The position numbers and the translations under genes were made by a program. A DNA stretch of 13,145 nucleotides. Origin: an uncultured Collinsella sp. GTDB lineage: Bacteria > Actinomycetota > Coriobacteriia > Coriobacteriales > Coriobacteriaceae. Location of the stretch: contig USHT01000010.1 in assembly GCA_900554455.1 (NCBI GenBank), forward strand, positions 1 through 13,145, read 5' to 3'. The first letter of the stretch is position 1. The number at the start of each line of letters is the position of its first letter. Below the pieces are notes generated by a model. The model did no database searches and was not told the DNA's origin. It worked only from the letters and a program-made list of their open reading frames with translations. Shown here piece by piece: positions 1 through 6,095 of the stretch.

Positions 1-57
1 CCCACGCCTACGCCCACTCCCGACCCCTCGCCCACGCCTGACGATACTGTTGGCTAG
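1..57 (+). CDS. C-terminal end of a Pro/Thr-rich protein (partial)
   Basis: The first reading frame is open from the window edge and ends at TAG (55-57). It encodes 18 residues, PTPTPTPDPSPTPDDTVG. Such Pro-Thr/Pro-Asp tails are common at the ends of exported proteins of Gram-positive bacteria, for example class A penicillin-binding proteins and wall-associated proteins, but the tail alone does not identify the family. The terminator hairpin that follows 23 nt later on the same strand supports a real gene end. The gene converges on argR. The start and domains lie outside the window, so no function is assigned. Confidence 0.7.
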   Translation, partial: PTPTPTPDPSPTPDDTVG

Positions 58-80
58 AAATTCATCCGGCCATTAGCAAC

Positions 81-126
81 AAGGCCCCCGAGCAGCTTAT
101 TAAACTGCTCGGGGGCCTTTTAGTTT
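81..126 (+). terminator. Intrinsic terminator after the Pro/Thr-tail gene
   Basis: A perfect 15-bp stem (81-95 with 105-119) encloses a 9-nt loop and is very GC-rich in its middle (GGCCCCCGAGCAG). On the plus strand it runs into TTTTAGTTT (118-126). There is no T-run on the minus-strand side, so it acts mainly for plus-strand transcription. Confidence 0.9.
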
Positions 127-167
127 AAAGCGACCTGGTGGACGGTCTTTATACCGGCAAACAATAT

Positions 168-197
168 AGGGGGTACCGACCAACGTCGATACCCCCT
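168..197 (-). terminator. Probable intrinsic terminator after argR
   Basis: An 8-bp outer stem AGGGGGTA/TACCCCCT (168-175 with 190-197) continues after one mismatch (176/189) into a 4-bp inner stem CGAC/GTCG with a CAAC loop. On the minus strand it is followed by ATATTGTTTG, a moderately U-rich tail. It lies 49 nt beyond the argR stop codon and is the only strong hairpin there. It faces the plus-strand terminator at 81-126, as expected between convergent genes. Confidence 0.7.
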
Positions 198-246
198 TAC
201 AAGCCACCATGTCACGCACACAGTGCCGAGCGCACGACCCGCACGC

Positions 247-684
247 CTACTTGCGAGAATTGCTCAGCTTATTGATCAGCGCCTCAAGACGCTCGCCGTC
301 CTCGGCCGTCTGGGCAATAACCAAAATCGTATCGTTGCCGGCAAGCGAGCCAAGCACATCGGGCAGCTCTGCCGCATCAACGGCGGCGGCGATGCCGGAA
401 GCCGTGCCAGGCTGAGCCTTGATCATAACCAGATTATCGGTACGTAGAACGCCCGTTACGAGCTCGGAAACCATACGCTGCAGGTGCAGGTCCTCTGCCA
501 GAACATAGATGCCCTCAGGGAGCTTACGCAGCCCCATGTCGGCAATATCGCGAGAGACAGTCGCCTGCGTGCAATCAAAGCCCATAGCGCGGAGCTCATC
601 GACCAGCACGCGCTGCGTACGGACGTCCTTATTGCGCACAATATCTCTAATGGCATCCTGGCGCCCATTGCGTTTTTTAGCCAT
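247..684 (-). CDS. argR: Arginine repressor ArgR
   Basis: ArgR is a hexameric, arginine-dependent DNA-binding regulator of arginine biosynthesis and catabolism. From the ATG at 684 the protein has 145 residues, close to the family's usual length of about 150. The N-terminal winged helix-turn-helix is clear: TQATVSRDI at 39-47 is the family recognition helix. A short linker follows, then the oligomerisation and arginine-binding domain with GTASG (93-97) and AGNDTILV (115-122). The usual GDDT signature here reads GNDT, with Asn118 at the first acidic position. An in-frame TTG at 717 would add 11 residues, but the ATG has GGAGAG at a good distance upstream and starts at the usual MAKKR-type N terminus. 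Palindromes upstream (718-732, 778-805) could be operators. No arginine biosynthesis gene is in the window. Confidence 0.95.
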   Translation of the reverse strand: MAKKRNGRQDAIRDIVRNKDVRTQRVLVDELRAMGFDCTQATVSRDIADMGLRKLPEGIYVLAEDLHLQRMVSELVTGVLRTDNLVMIKAQPGTASGIAAAVDAAELPDVLGSLAGNDTILVIAQTAEDGERLEALINKLSNSRK

Positions 685-717
685 ACAAACCCTCTCTCCA
701 AAAGATGGCGGAGACAA

Positions 718-732
718 TCAATCAGTGATTGA
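718..732. promoter_or_regulatory. Perfect palindrome upstream of argR, candidate operator
   Basis: TCAATCA-G-TGATTGA is a perfect 7+1+7 palindrome centred 41 bp upstream of the argR ATG. Its position suits an operator or a 5'-UTR element. It does not match the classical ARG box (TGAAT-N4-ATTCA) well, so ArgR autoregulation is only a possibility. Confidence 0.4.
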
Positions 733-777
733 ATAGTTTAACGCTATTTGAAGGCTTTTGTGTATAAGAACGCATTT

Positions 778-805
778 CGAAACAATTCTATGCAAGTTTG
801 TTTCG
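778..805. repeat. 8-bp inverted repeat in the glycosyltransferase-argR gap
   Basis: CGAAACAA (778-785) and TTGTTTCG (798-805) are perfect inverted arms separated by 12 bp. It lies 11 bp beyond the stop codon of the upstream gene. No T-run follows on the minus strand, so a terminator is unlikely. An operator or weak processing hairpin would fit. Confidence 0.4.
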
Positions 806-816
806 TAATGAGCCGT

Positions 817-1857
817 TTAGGCGGTTTTTGCGCCCGTCCGGTTAAGAAAAGCTGCCAAATGCGTACACATCACGCAGCGCGCGGGCTTGGCGCTGGCAAT
901 CGGCCCAAACAACAGACCGAGCCCCCGATGGTTATCCTTGAGCGCGGCGACCATCTGACGGGTTCGAGGCGCCTCGAGCATATCACGCATACGGGCGGAA
1001 CGCTCGATTGACGACACCCCATGCGGGCTCAGACACAAATTCTCGATGCAGGCGACCAGTCCGGCAAAGTAGAACTTTTGGCTTGCCAGCTTGAGCCGAC
1101 CACCGCTATCTGCTTCCGAGAGTGAGTCCGCAAGCTCGTCGAGTGCTCGGATGTCATCGGATACCTTGGCATACATGGTGGGATCAAAGGCATCTGTAAG
1201 CTTAGGTGCCGCCGCGTGGAAACAAGCGTCGCCGCATCCGGAGACGCGCTGCGCCCGCGAGAGCGAGCACGCCATAAACCCAACTGTGCGAAACGCCTTG
1301 TCGTACAAAAGGCATGCCTCAAACAGCGAGCGGCTGTACATCACACCAGAGGTCTGAACGACAAGGCCGCCTAAAATCAACTGAGGCAGCCCGGCCACCA
1401 TCGAAGATTTGCCATCAATGGAAATATGAGCAGCATCCAAGACGCGCGAATGGCGCTCTCGATGTGCATCATAGCGGTCGAGCGACACCGTGGGGAGCAC
1501 TATGTCTGCCGCGGTATCGCACGCGATATCGACCATCTTGGAAAGGGACTGCGGAGCAAACCACTCATCGGCGTTCATAGCGATGATTTGAGAGCCACGC
1601 GAGGCAGCAAAACCGGCACGAAGACAAGCGCCGCGCTTCGCGTCCTCGACGTCAATCAAATCAATATGGATGTCCCTGTCGGCAGCAACTTGAAGCGAAT
1701 GGCGCACACCGGGCGCAGCATCGCGGCAGACAACGACAATCTGCAAATCGTAGAGGTCTTGGTTCTGGATACTCTCGAGCGCACGCATCGCATAGCTGGG
1801 CGAACCTTCTACCACAAGGATCACCGAAAGTCGCGGATGCGAGCCACGTCGAACCAA
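817..1857 (-). CDS. Family 2 (GT-A fold) glycosyltransferase-like protein
   Basis: The 346-residue protein starts with a GT-A nucleotide-sugar-binding fold: LSVILVV (10-16) as first beta strand, AMRALESIQNQ (23-33) as the following helix, and RGSQIIAMNADEWFAP (87-102), which matches the family pattern ARGEYIxFLDSDDWxxP. The metal-binding DxD is altered to N95-A96-D97. The region after about residue 200 matches no domain I can name, and no membrane segment is evident. The start is TTG at 1857: the frame is closed by TGA 30 nt upstream, no ATG precedes the first beta strand, and GAGAGG lies 9 nt upstream. GT2 enzymes move sugars onto lipid carriers, wall polymers or proteins; the acceptor cannot be told. 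truA lies 161 bp upstream and argR 132 bp downstream. Confidence 0.75.
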   Translation of the reverse strand: MVRRGSHPRLSVILVVEGSPSYAMRALESIQNQDLYDLQIVVVCRDAAPGVRHSLQVAADRDIHIDLIDVEDAKRGACLRAGFAASRGSQIIAMNADEWFAPQSLSKMVDIACDTAADIVLPTVSLDRYDAHRERHSRVLDAAHISIDGKSSMVAGLPQLILGGLVVQTSGVMYSRSLFEACLLYDKAFRTVGFMACSLSRAQRVSGCGDACFHAAAPKLTDAFDPTMYAKVSDDIRALDELADSLSEADSGGRLKLASQKFYFAGLVACIENLCLSPHGVSSIERSARMRDMLEAPRTRQMVAALKDNHRGLGLLFGPIASAKPARCVMCTHLAAFLNRTGAKTA

Positions 1858-1858
1858 G

Positions 1859-1900
1859 TTATCCGTCCTCTCGACAGCAATAAATCAAACCGTGGTTCAT
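1859..1900 (-). CDS. Possible 13-codon leader ORF before the glycosyltransferase
   Basis: ATG at 1900 opens a 13-codon frame, MNHGLIYCCREDG, whose TAA (1861-1859) ends one base before the TTG start at 1857. It spans the ribosome-binding site of the downstream gene, so its translation could couple to or mask that start. Its own Shine-Dalgarno sequence is weak (GGGG about 6 nt upstream). This could be chance. Confidence 0.2.
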   Translation of the reverse strand: MNHGLIYCCREDG

Positions 1901-1981
1901 GGTACACCCCGGCAATAAAAGCAATGAGACACCGGTTGTATTGCACGCCAAGAACAGATGTTGCACACGCGCAGCCCACAG

Positions 1982-2010
1982 ATGACAGATGCCGAAGAAC
2001 GGCGCGTCAA
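1982..2010 (-). promoter_or_regulatory. Possible promoter for the glycosyltransferase gene
   Basis: On the minus strand TTGACG (2010-2005) and TGTCAT (1987-1982) are separated by 17 bp. The -35 matches five of six consensus bases and the -10 four of six. The element overlaps the region just after the truA stop. It would give a leader of about 120 nt before the TTG start. Confidence 0.4.
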
Positions 2011-2018
2011 GCCCTCCC

Positions 2019-2843
2019 CTAGTCGAGCACGACAAGCTCGGCGGGATCGTAATCCACGCCCATAAACGTAAGGCCGCAGGCAGGAGCCGTGGGGCCCGCA
2101 GCGGTACGGTCGCAAGCATCGATGACCTCGCGCATCCACTCGGGTTCACGGCGATGCATGCCAATCTCGACAAGCGTGCCCACGATCGTGCGGACCATCG
2201 AATGCAGAAACGCATTGCCCTCGATGGTAAACGTCAGGATGTCCTCGCCAAACGCAACCTCATGGCCAAACTCGGCCCGCATCACGCAGCGGTGCGTAGG
2301 CTTGCCCACGGCAGAGGCGACCTTGCAAAAGCTCTTAAAGTCCTGCTCACCCAAAAGCGCGGGACAGGCCGCAGACATGGCCTCGACGTCCAAGGGATAG
2401 CGATGCCACCACACGGCACCACGGGACAGCACGGGGCGCGCATCGCGATCGGCAATACGGTACGTATACGTACGGGAACGCGCGTCAAAGCGTGCAGAAA
2501 AGCCCTTACGGGCCCTGTAGACCTCGTTTATGGCGATATCTTTAGGCAGCAGGGCATCCATAGCCCGCAGCCACCTACGGCGCGTACAAGCGAGCTCAGC
2601 GTCCGTTACGGGCACGCTGATGTACTGAGCCACGGCATGTACGCCGGCATCGGTACGCCCCGCGCACGTCAGGACAATCGGACGGCGCAGGAGCGTCTCG
2701 ATAGCGCGGCGCAGCTCGCCCGCAACCGTCGTCTGACCGGGCTGCTCGGCAAAGCCGCTGTAGGACGAGCCATCGTAGGCCACGCGGAAAACGAGCGTGG
2801 CATCGAGCTCGGGAATCGAATTGAAATCAGACGGCGCGGTCAT
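2019..2843 (-). CDS. truA: tRNA pseudouridine(38-40) synthase TruA
   Basis: TruA converts uridines 38-40 in the anticodon arm of many tRNAs to pseudouridine. The 274-residue protein has the family's typical length. LVFRVAYDGSSYSGFAEQP (17-35) is the N-terminal signature, and AGRTDAGVHA (61-70) contains the catalytic Asp65. AFLHSMVRTIVGTLVEIG in the second half is the conserved C-terminal motif of the family. I chose ATG at 2843, preceded by GGGAG with 5-nt spacing; in-frame TTG codons a few residues upstream lack such a site. The gene follows rplQ, its usual position in Gram-positive bacteria, but a terminator (2879-2909) separates them, and a promoter candidate just before it (2911-2938) may drive truA independently. 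Confidence 0.95.
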   Translation of the reverse strand: MTAPSDFNSIPELDATLVFRVAYDGSSYSGFAEQPGQTTVAGELRRAIETLLRRPIVLTCAGRTDAGVHAVAQYISVPVTDAELACTRRRWLRAMDALLPKDIAINEVYRARKGFSARFDARSRTYTYRIADRDARPVLSRGAVWWHRYPLDVEAMSAACPALLGEQDFKSFCKVASAVGKPTHRCVMRAEFGHEVAFGEDILTFTIEGNAFLHSMVRTIVGTLVEIGMHRREPEWMREVIDACDRTAAGPTAPACGLTFMGVDYDPAELVVLD

Positions 2844-2878
2844 GGACGCTCCCAACAAACAGGCAATGGCATTTCGAC

Positions 2879-2909
2879 AAAAAAAGAGGGGTACGCGAAC
2901 GTACCCCTC
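2879..2909 (-). terminator. Intrinsic terminator of the ribosomal-protein operon
   Basis: On the minus strand a perfect 10-bp stem GAGGGGTACG/CGTACCCCTC (2909-2900 with 2895-2886) carries a TTCG tetraloop and is followed directly by seven T residues (2885-2879). It lies 26 nt after the rplQ stop and closes the long operon. Confidence 0.95.
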
Positions 2910-2910
2910 G

Positions 2911-2938
2911 AATATAGCCTATGCAGACGGATTGTCTA
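2911..2938 (-). promoter_or_regulatory. Candidate truA promoter inside the rplQ-terminator gap
   Basis: Minus-strand TAGACA (2938-2933, five of six consensus bases) and TATATT (2916-2911, five of six) are 16 bp apart. The first three bases of the -35 are the rplQ stop codon TAG. Transcription would start near 2904, inside the first arm of the terminator hairpin, so this RNA would lack a full stem and could pass the terminator. Confidence 0.5.
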
Positions 2939-3403
2939 CTCAGCGGTCTCCTCAGCAGGAGCCTCCTCGACAGCCTCGACCTTCTTGGGAGCAGCGGCCT
3001 TCTTGGGGGCCGGAGCAGCCTTCTTGGCCTTAGGCGTGCAAGGCTCGGTGACGAGCTCCATGATAACGATGGGAGCGTTGTCGCCCTTGCGGTTGCCGAG
3101 CTTCATGATGCGGGTATAACCGCCGTTGCGGTCCTGCCACATGCCCTGGGCAGCCTTGTCGAAGATCTCGGCAACGAGCTGCTTATCGCCGAGCTTGGCG
3201 ATAGCCAGACGACGAGAGTGCAGGTCGCCCTTCTTGGCCCAAGTGATGATCGGGTCGACGACCGAACGCAGCGCCTTAGCGCGGGTCTCGGTGGTCTTGA
3301 TGCGGTCGTTCTCGAAGAGGGCCTTAGCAAGGCTCTTCTTCATGGCCTTGGTGTGGCTCGCATCGGTGCCGAGCTTCAGGCCCTTCTTAACGTTATGACG
3401 CAT
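2936..3403 (-). CDS. rplQ: 50S ribosomal protein L17
   Basis: L17 is a late-spc/alpha-cluster protein of the large subunit near the exit-tunnel region. The N terminus MRHNVKKGLKLGTDASHTKAM-type, the RIKTTETRAKALR helix (34-46) and GGYTRIMKLGNRKGDNAP (94-111) are family hallmarks. The protein has 155 residues compared with 127 in E. coli. The extra length is a C-terminal tail from about 123, first Lys/Ala/Pro-rich (KKAAPAPKKAAAPKK) and then acidic (EEAPAEETAE). Such tails are known in actinobacterial L17. ATG at 3403 has GAGGAG about 10 nt upstream. It is the last gene before the operon terminator. Confidence 0.97.
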   Translation of the reverse strand: MRHNVKKGLKLGTDASHTKAMKKSLAKALFENDRIKTTETRAKALRSVVDPIITWAKKGDLHSRRLAIAKLGDKQLVAEIFDKAAQGMWQDRNGGYTRIMKLGNRKGDNAPIVIMELVTEPCTPKAKKAAPAPKKAAAPKKVEAVEEAPAEETAE

Positions 3404-3433
3404 GGTCTAGTTTCTCCTCAAATATGCGAAGCA

Positions 3434-4375
3434 TTAAGCCTTCAGGCTCAGGCCCATGGACTCAAGCTTGTCCTTCACTTCCTCGATCGACTTAACACCG
3501 AAGTTACGGATGTTGAGCAGATCGTTCTCCGAGAACTCAACGAGCTGACGGACCGAGTGAATGCTGGCGCGCTTAAGGCAGTTGTAGGAACGGACGGAAA
3601 GGTCCAGATCCTCGATCTGCTTGTCCAGCTCAGCGTTGTCGTTGGTGACCTCGGGAGCGAAGATCGAAGCCTCCTCCTCGACCTCGGGGGTCTCGGCAAG
3701 GTTCATAAAGGCGGCCATATGCTGGTTGATGATATTGGCAGCCTGGACCACGGCGTCGCGCGGGGCGATGGAGCCGTTGGTCTCGATCTCGAGGACAAGG
3801 CGGTCGTAGTCGGTGTGCTGACCGACACGGCAAGCCTCAACGAGCTTGGCGCAACGGGAAACCGGCGAGTACAGCGAGTCGACGTGGATCACACCGATGG
3901 GATCGTTGTCGCGCTTGTTGGCCTCGCCAGAAACATAGCCGCGGCCATAGCCGATGCGCATGCTCATGGTGAGATGGCCACCCTCGGTGAGCGTAGCGAT
4001 GTGCTGCTCGGGGTTGACCAGCTCAAACTCGGACGGAATAAAGAAGTCCGCACCGGTGACCTCGCAGGGGCCGTCAACCGAGATGGTGGCGGTCGCCTCG
4101 TCGGTCGTGCCGAGAGCCCTGAAGACAAGACCCTTGACATTCAGGACGATGTCGGTGACATCCTCGACCATGTTAGGGATGGTCATGAACTCGTGCTGCG
4201 CACCATCGATCTGAATAGCCTCGACGGCGGCACCCTCGAGCGAGGACAGAAGAACGCGACGAAGGGAGTTACCCAGCGTATCGCCGTAGCCACGCTCGAG
4301 CGGCTCGACGGAGACACGAGCAGACGTCTCGTTGATCTCTTCGACCTGAACCTGAGGCCTAATGAATTCTGACAT
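3434..4375 (-). CDS. rpoA: DNA-directed RNA polymerase alpha subunit
   Basis: Alpha dimerises to nucleate RNA polymerase assembly, and its C-terminal domain contacts UP elements and activators. The protein is complete at 313 residues. The N-terminal domain has the assembly motif GNSLRRVLLSSLEG (35-48) and ends with QAANIINQHM (211-220). An acidic linker (about 226-250) leads to the C-terminal domain, where LSVRSYNCLKR (259-269) holds Arg262, Asn265 and Lys268, matching the UP-element-binding R265, N268 and K271 of E. coli; Lys295 matches K298. ATG at 4375 is preceded by GGAGGT with 6-nt spacing. It lies between rpsD (32 nt) and rplQ (30 nt), the standard alpha-operon order. Confidence 0.98.
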   Translation of the reverse strand: MSEFIRPQVQVEEINETSARVSVEPLERGYGDTLGNSLRRVLLSSLEGAAVEAIQIDGAQHEFMTIPNMVEDVTDIVLNVKGLVFRALGTTDEATATISVDGPCEVTGADFFIPSEFELVNPEQHIATLTEGGHLTMSMRIGYGRGYVSGEANKRDNDPIGVIHVDSLYSPVSRCAKLVEACRVGQHTDYDRLVLEIETNGSIAPRDAVVQAANIINQHMAAFMNLAETPEVEEEASIFAPEVTNDNAELDKQIEDLDLSVRSYNCLKRASIHSVRQLVEFSENDLLNIRNFGVKSIEEVKDKLESMGLSLKA

Positions 4376-4407
4376 GTATTACCTCCAGCCTCAGCAGCCC
4401 GGATGGA

Positions 4408-5004
4408 CTACTTAGAGTAGAGCTCGACGATGAGCTGCTCGTTGATATCACCGCTGATCTGCTCACGCGTCGGCAGAGCGAGCACGTTACCAGACAGCTT
4501 CTCGATATCGACCTCGAGCCAGCCAGGGACCTCAAAGCGCTCGGAGGAAATCAGGGCCTCCTTGATGGGGAGGAGGTCACGGAACTTCTCGCCGACAGCG
4601 ACGACGTCGCCGGCCTTGACGCGGTAAGACGGGATGTCCACGCGCTTGCCGTTCACGGTGAAGTGACCGTGGTTGACAAGCTGGCGAGCCTCTTTGCGGG
4701 TGCGGGCGAAGCCAAGACGGAAGACGACGTTGTCGAGGCGAGACTCAAGGATGATCATGAGGTTCTCACCGGTGACGCCGTTCATCTTGCGGGCCTTGTT
4801 GAAGTAGCCGTGGAACTGCTTCTCCAGAACGCCATAGATGAACTTGACCTTCTGCTTCTCGCGCAGCTGCATGCCGTACTCAGATTCCTTGCGACGGCGC
4901 TTGGGCTGACGGATAGATTCCTTCTTGCTGCTGTAACCGAGCTCAGCGGGATCGATCCCGAGCTGACGGCAGCGCTTAAGAACAGGAGTCCTGTCGATTG
5001 CCAT
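4408..5004 (-). CDS. rpsD: 30S ribosomal protein S4
   Basis: S4 binds the five-way junction at the 16S rRNA 5' domain and starts small-subunit assembly; in many bacteria it also represses its own operon. The 198-residue protein shows the family core ESRLDNVVFRLGFA (87-100), the S4 RNA-binding domain TRKEARQLVNHGHFTVNGKRVDIPSY (102-127) and the C-terminal LIVELYSK. The N terminus has only one cysteine (Cys12), so it is the zinc-free form, unlike the four-cysteine S4 found in some Gram-positives. ATG at 5004 has AAAGGA about 10 nt upstream. The gene lies 19 nt after rpsK. Confidence 0.97.
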   Translation of the reverse strand: MAIDRTPVLKRCRQLGIDPAELGYSSKKESIRQPKRRRKESEYGMQLREKQKVKFIYGVLEKQFHGYFNKARKMNGVTGENLMIILESRLDNVVFRLGFARTRKEARQLVNHGHFTVNGKRVDIPSYRVKAGDVVAVGEKFRDLLPIKEALISSERFEVPGWLEVDIEKLSGNVLALPTREQISGDINEQLIVELYSK

Positions 5005-5023
5005 ATTGATACGATCCTTTCAG

Positions 5024-5428
5024 TTACACGCGGCGACGCTTCTTGGGGCGGCAGCCGTTGTGCGGAATGGGGGTCTTGTCCTGGATGCTCGAGACCTCGA
5101 GGCCAGCAGCCTGGAGGGAGCGGATGGCGGTCTCACGACCGGAGCCGGGGCCCTTGACGAAGACGGAAACCTTCTTCATACCGTGCTCCATGGCCTGCTT
5201 GGCAGCAGCCTCGGCAGCCATCTGGGCAGCGAACGGCGTGGACTTACGGGAGCCCTTGAAGCCCACCTGGCCAGCCGACTTCCAGGAAATGACGTTGCCC
5301 TGGGGATCGGTGATCGAAACGATCGTGTTGTTGAACGTAGAACGAATGTGAGCCTGGCCCACGGAAATGTTCTTACGGTCCGCGCGCTTCAGACGGGCAG
5401 CGCGAACGTTCTTCTTAGCAGTAGCCAT
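5024..5428 (-). CDS. rpsK: 30S ribosomal protein S11
   Basis: S11 sits on the small-subunit platform near the E site and contacts S18 and the 690 loop of 16S rRNA. The 134-residue protein carries [16 protein letters not shown] (26-41), [14 protein letters not shown] and the strictly conserved C-terminal [17 protein letters not shown]. Its length is usual for the family. ATG at 5428 has AAGGAG 10 nt upstream, which overlaps the rpsM stop codon, so the two genes are probably translationally linked. It is followed by rpsD after 19 nt. Confidence 0.98.
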   Translation of the reverse strand: MATAKKNVRAARLKRADRKNISVGQAHIRSTFNNTIVSITDPQGNVISWKSAGQVGFKGSRKSTPFAAQMAAEAAAKQAMEHGMKKVSVFVKGPGSGRETAIRSLQAAGLEVSSIQDKTPIPHNGCRPKKRRRV

Positions 5429-5442
5429 CTATCTAGCGCTCC

Positions 5443-5817
5443 TTATTTCTTCTTCTTAGCACCGATCTGACGCTTCGGGCCCTTGCGGGTACGAGCGTTA
5501 GTGTGGGTGCGCTGGCCGCGGACCGGGAGGCCCTTGCGGTGACGAAGGCCGCGGTTGCAGCCGATGTCCATAAGGCGCTTGACGTTCTGGTTGCGCTCAC
5601 GGCGGAGGTCGCCCTCAACCATGATCTGGTTCTTGTCGATATAATCGCGGATGGCGTTAACCTCATCCTCGGTGAGGTCCTTAACGCGCGTATCCACGTT
5701 AACGTTGCACTCGACGCAAATCTTCGTCGCAGTGGTGCGGCCGATGCCGTAAATGTAGGTCAGACCGATCTCAACGCGCTTCTCACGCGGGAGGTCGACA
5801 CCATTAATACGGGCCAA
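5443..5817 (-). CDS. rpsM: 30S ribosomal protein S13
   Basis: S13 lies at the head of the small subunit, contacts the P-site tRNA with its C-terminal tail and forms intersubunit bridges with L5. The 124-residue protein begins [20 protein letters not shown], has the helix-two-turn-helix core [11 protein letters not shown] (20-30), and ends in [17 protein letters not shown] (88-104) with a basic tail KKKK. The start codon is TTG at 5817: it encodes the standard first residue of the family and has GAGGAG 6 nt upstream. No ATG is available nearby. A TTG start is unusual for such a highly expressed protein. The gene lies 14 nt after rpmJ. Confidence 0.97.
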   Translation of the reverse strand: MARINGVDLPREKRVEIGLTYIYGIGRTTATKICVECNVNVDTRVKDLTEDEVNAIRDYIDKNQIMVEGDLRRERNQNVKRLMDIGCNRGLRHRKGLPVRGQRTHTNARTRKGPKRQIGAKKKK

Positions 5818-5831
5818 CGTAGTCTCCTCTC

Positions 5832-5945
5832 TTAACCCTGACGCTGCTTATGACGGGGGTTCTCGCAAATGACGAGGACCTTGCCATGGCGCCTAATGAT
5901 TTTGCACTTATCGCACATCTTCTTGACCGAAGGACGTACCTTCAT
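5832..5945 (-). CDS. rpmJ: 50S ribosomal protein L36
   Basis: This 37-codon gene reads [10 protein letters not shown], then [20 protein letters not shown], then RHKQRQG. It is the complete, canonical L36. L36 is a zinc-ribbon protein that stabilises 23S rRNA near the peptidyl-transferase side. The four zinc ligands Cys11, Cys14, Cys27 and His32 are all present, so it is the zinc-containing form. ATG at 5945 has AAGGA 7 nt upstream. It lies in its standard place between infA and rpsM, but with a 150-bp spacer to infA that can fold into two hairpins. Confidence 0.97.
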   Translation of the reverse strand: MKVRPSVKKMCDKCKIIRRHGKVLVICENPRHKQRQG

Positions 5946-5994
5946 CGTTCTTCCTTTCGGTAGCGCTCAAACTACTTCCCTACTATCTACTCGC

Positions 5995-6024
5995 CCAGCC
6001 GCAGGCGTTTAAAACTATGGCTGG
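5995..6024 (-). other. Hairpin A in the infA-rpmJ spacer
   Basis: CCAGCC (5995-6000) and GGCTGG (6019-6024) are perfect inverted arms around an 18-nt AT-rich loop that contains GTTTAAAAC. No U-tract follows on the minus strand, so it is not a standard terminator. Confidence 0.4.
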
Positions 6025-6038
6025 TCTTCACACACAAT

Positions 6039-6070
6039 CCGACCGTAGGTTGAGCTAAGCCTGCAGTCGG
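6039..6070 (-). other. Hairpin B in the infA-rpmJ spacer
   Basis: Arms 6039-6049 and 6060-6070 pair at 10 of 11 positions (one C-A mismatch, one G-U) around a 10-nt loop. On the minus strand it is followed by ATTGTGTG and not by a T-run. With hairpin A it makes this the most structured spacer inside the operon. Confidence 0.5.
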
Positions 6071-6095
6071 AAATGGAGTGCGTGTATGCGTGCCG

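Noticed and set aside
685-717. Upstream TTG start giving an ArgR of 156 residues
   Set aside because: The ATG at 684 has a better-placed ribosome-binding site and matches the family's N terminus; the extra 11 residues fit no known extension.
778-805. Inverted repeat as a terminator for the glycosyltransferase gene
   Set aside because: The stem is short, the loop is 12 nt and no T-run follows on the minus strand.
1989-3119. Plus-strand open frame of about 375 codons
   Set aside because: It is antisense to truA and part of rplQ and crosses the operon terminator; the composition is that of a shadow frame.
2921-4372. Plus-strand open frame of about 480 codons
   Set aside because: It runs antisense to rplQ and rpoA, both full-length and conserved. 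Long antisense frames are common opposite GC-rich genes; the protein is low-complexity (Leu/Asp/Gly/Val) and matches no family.
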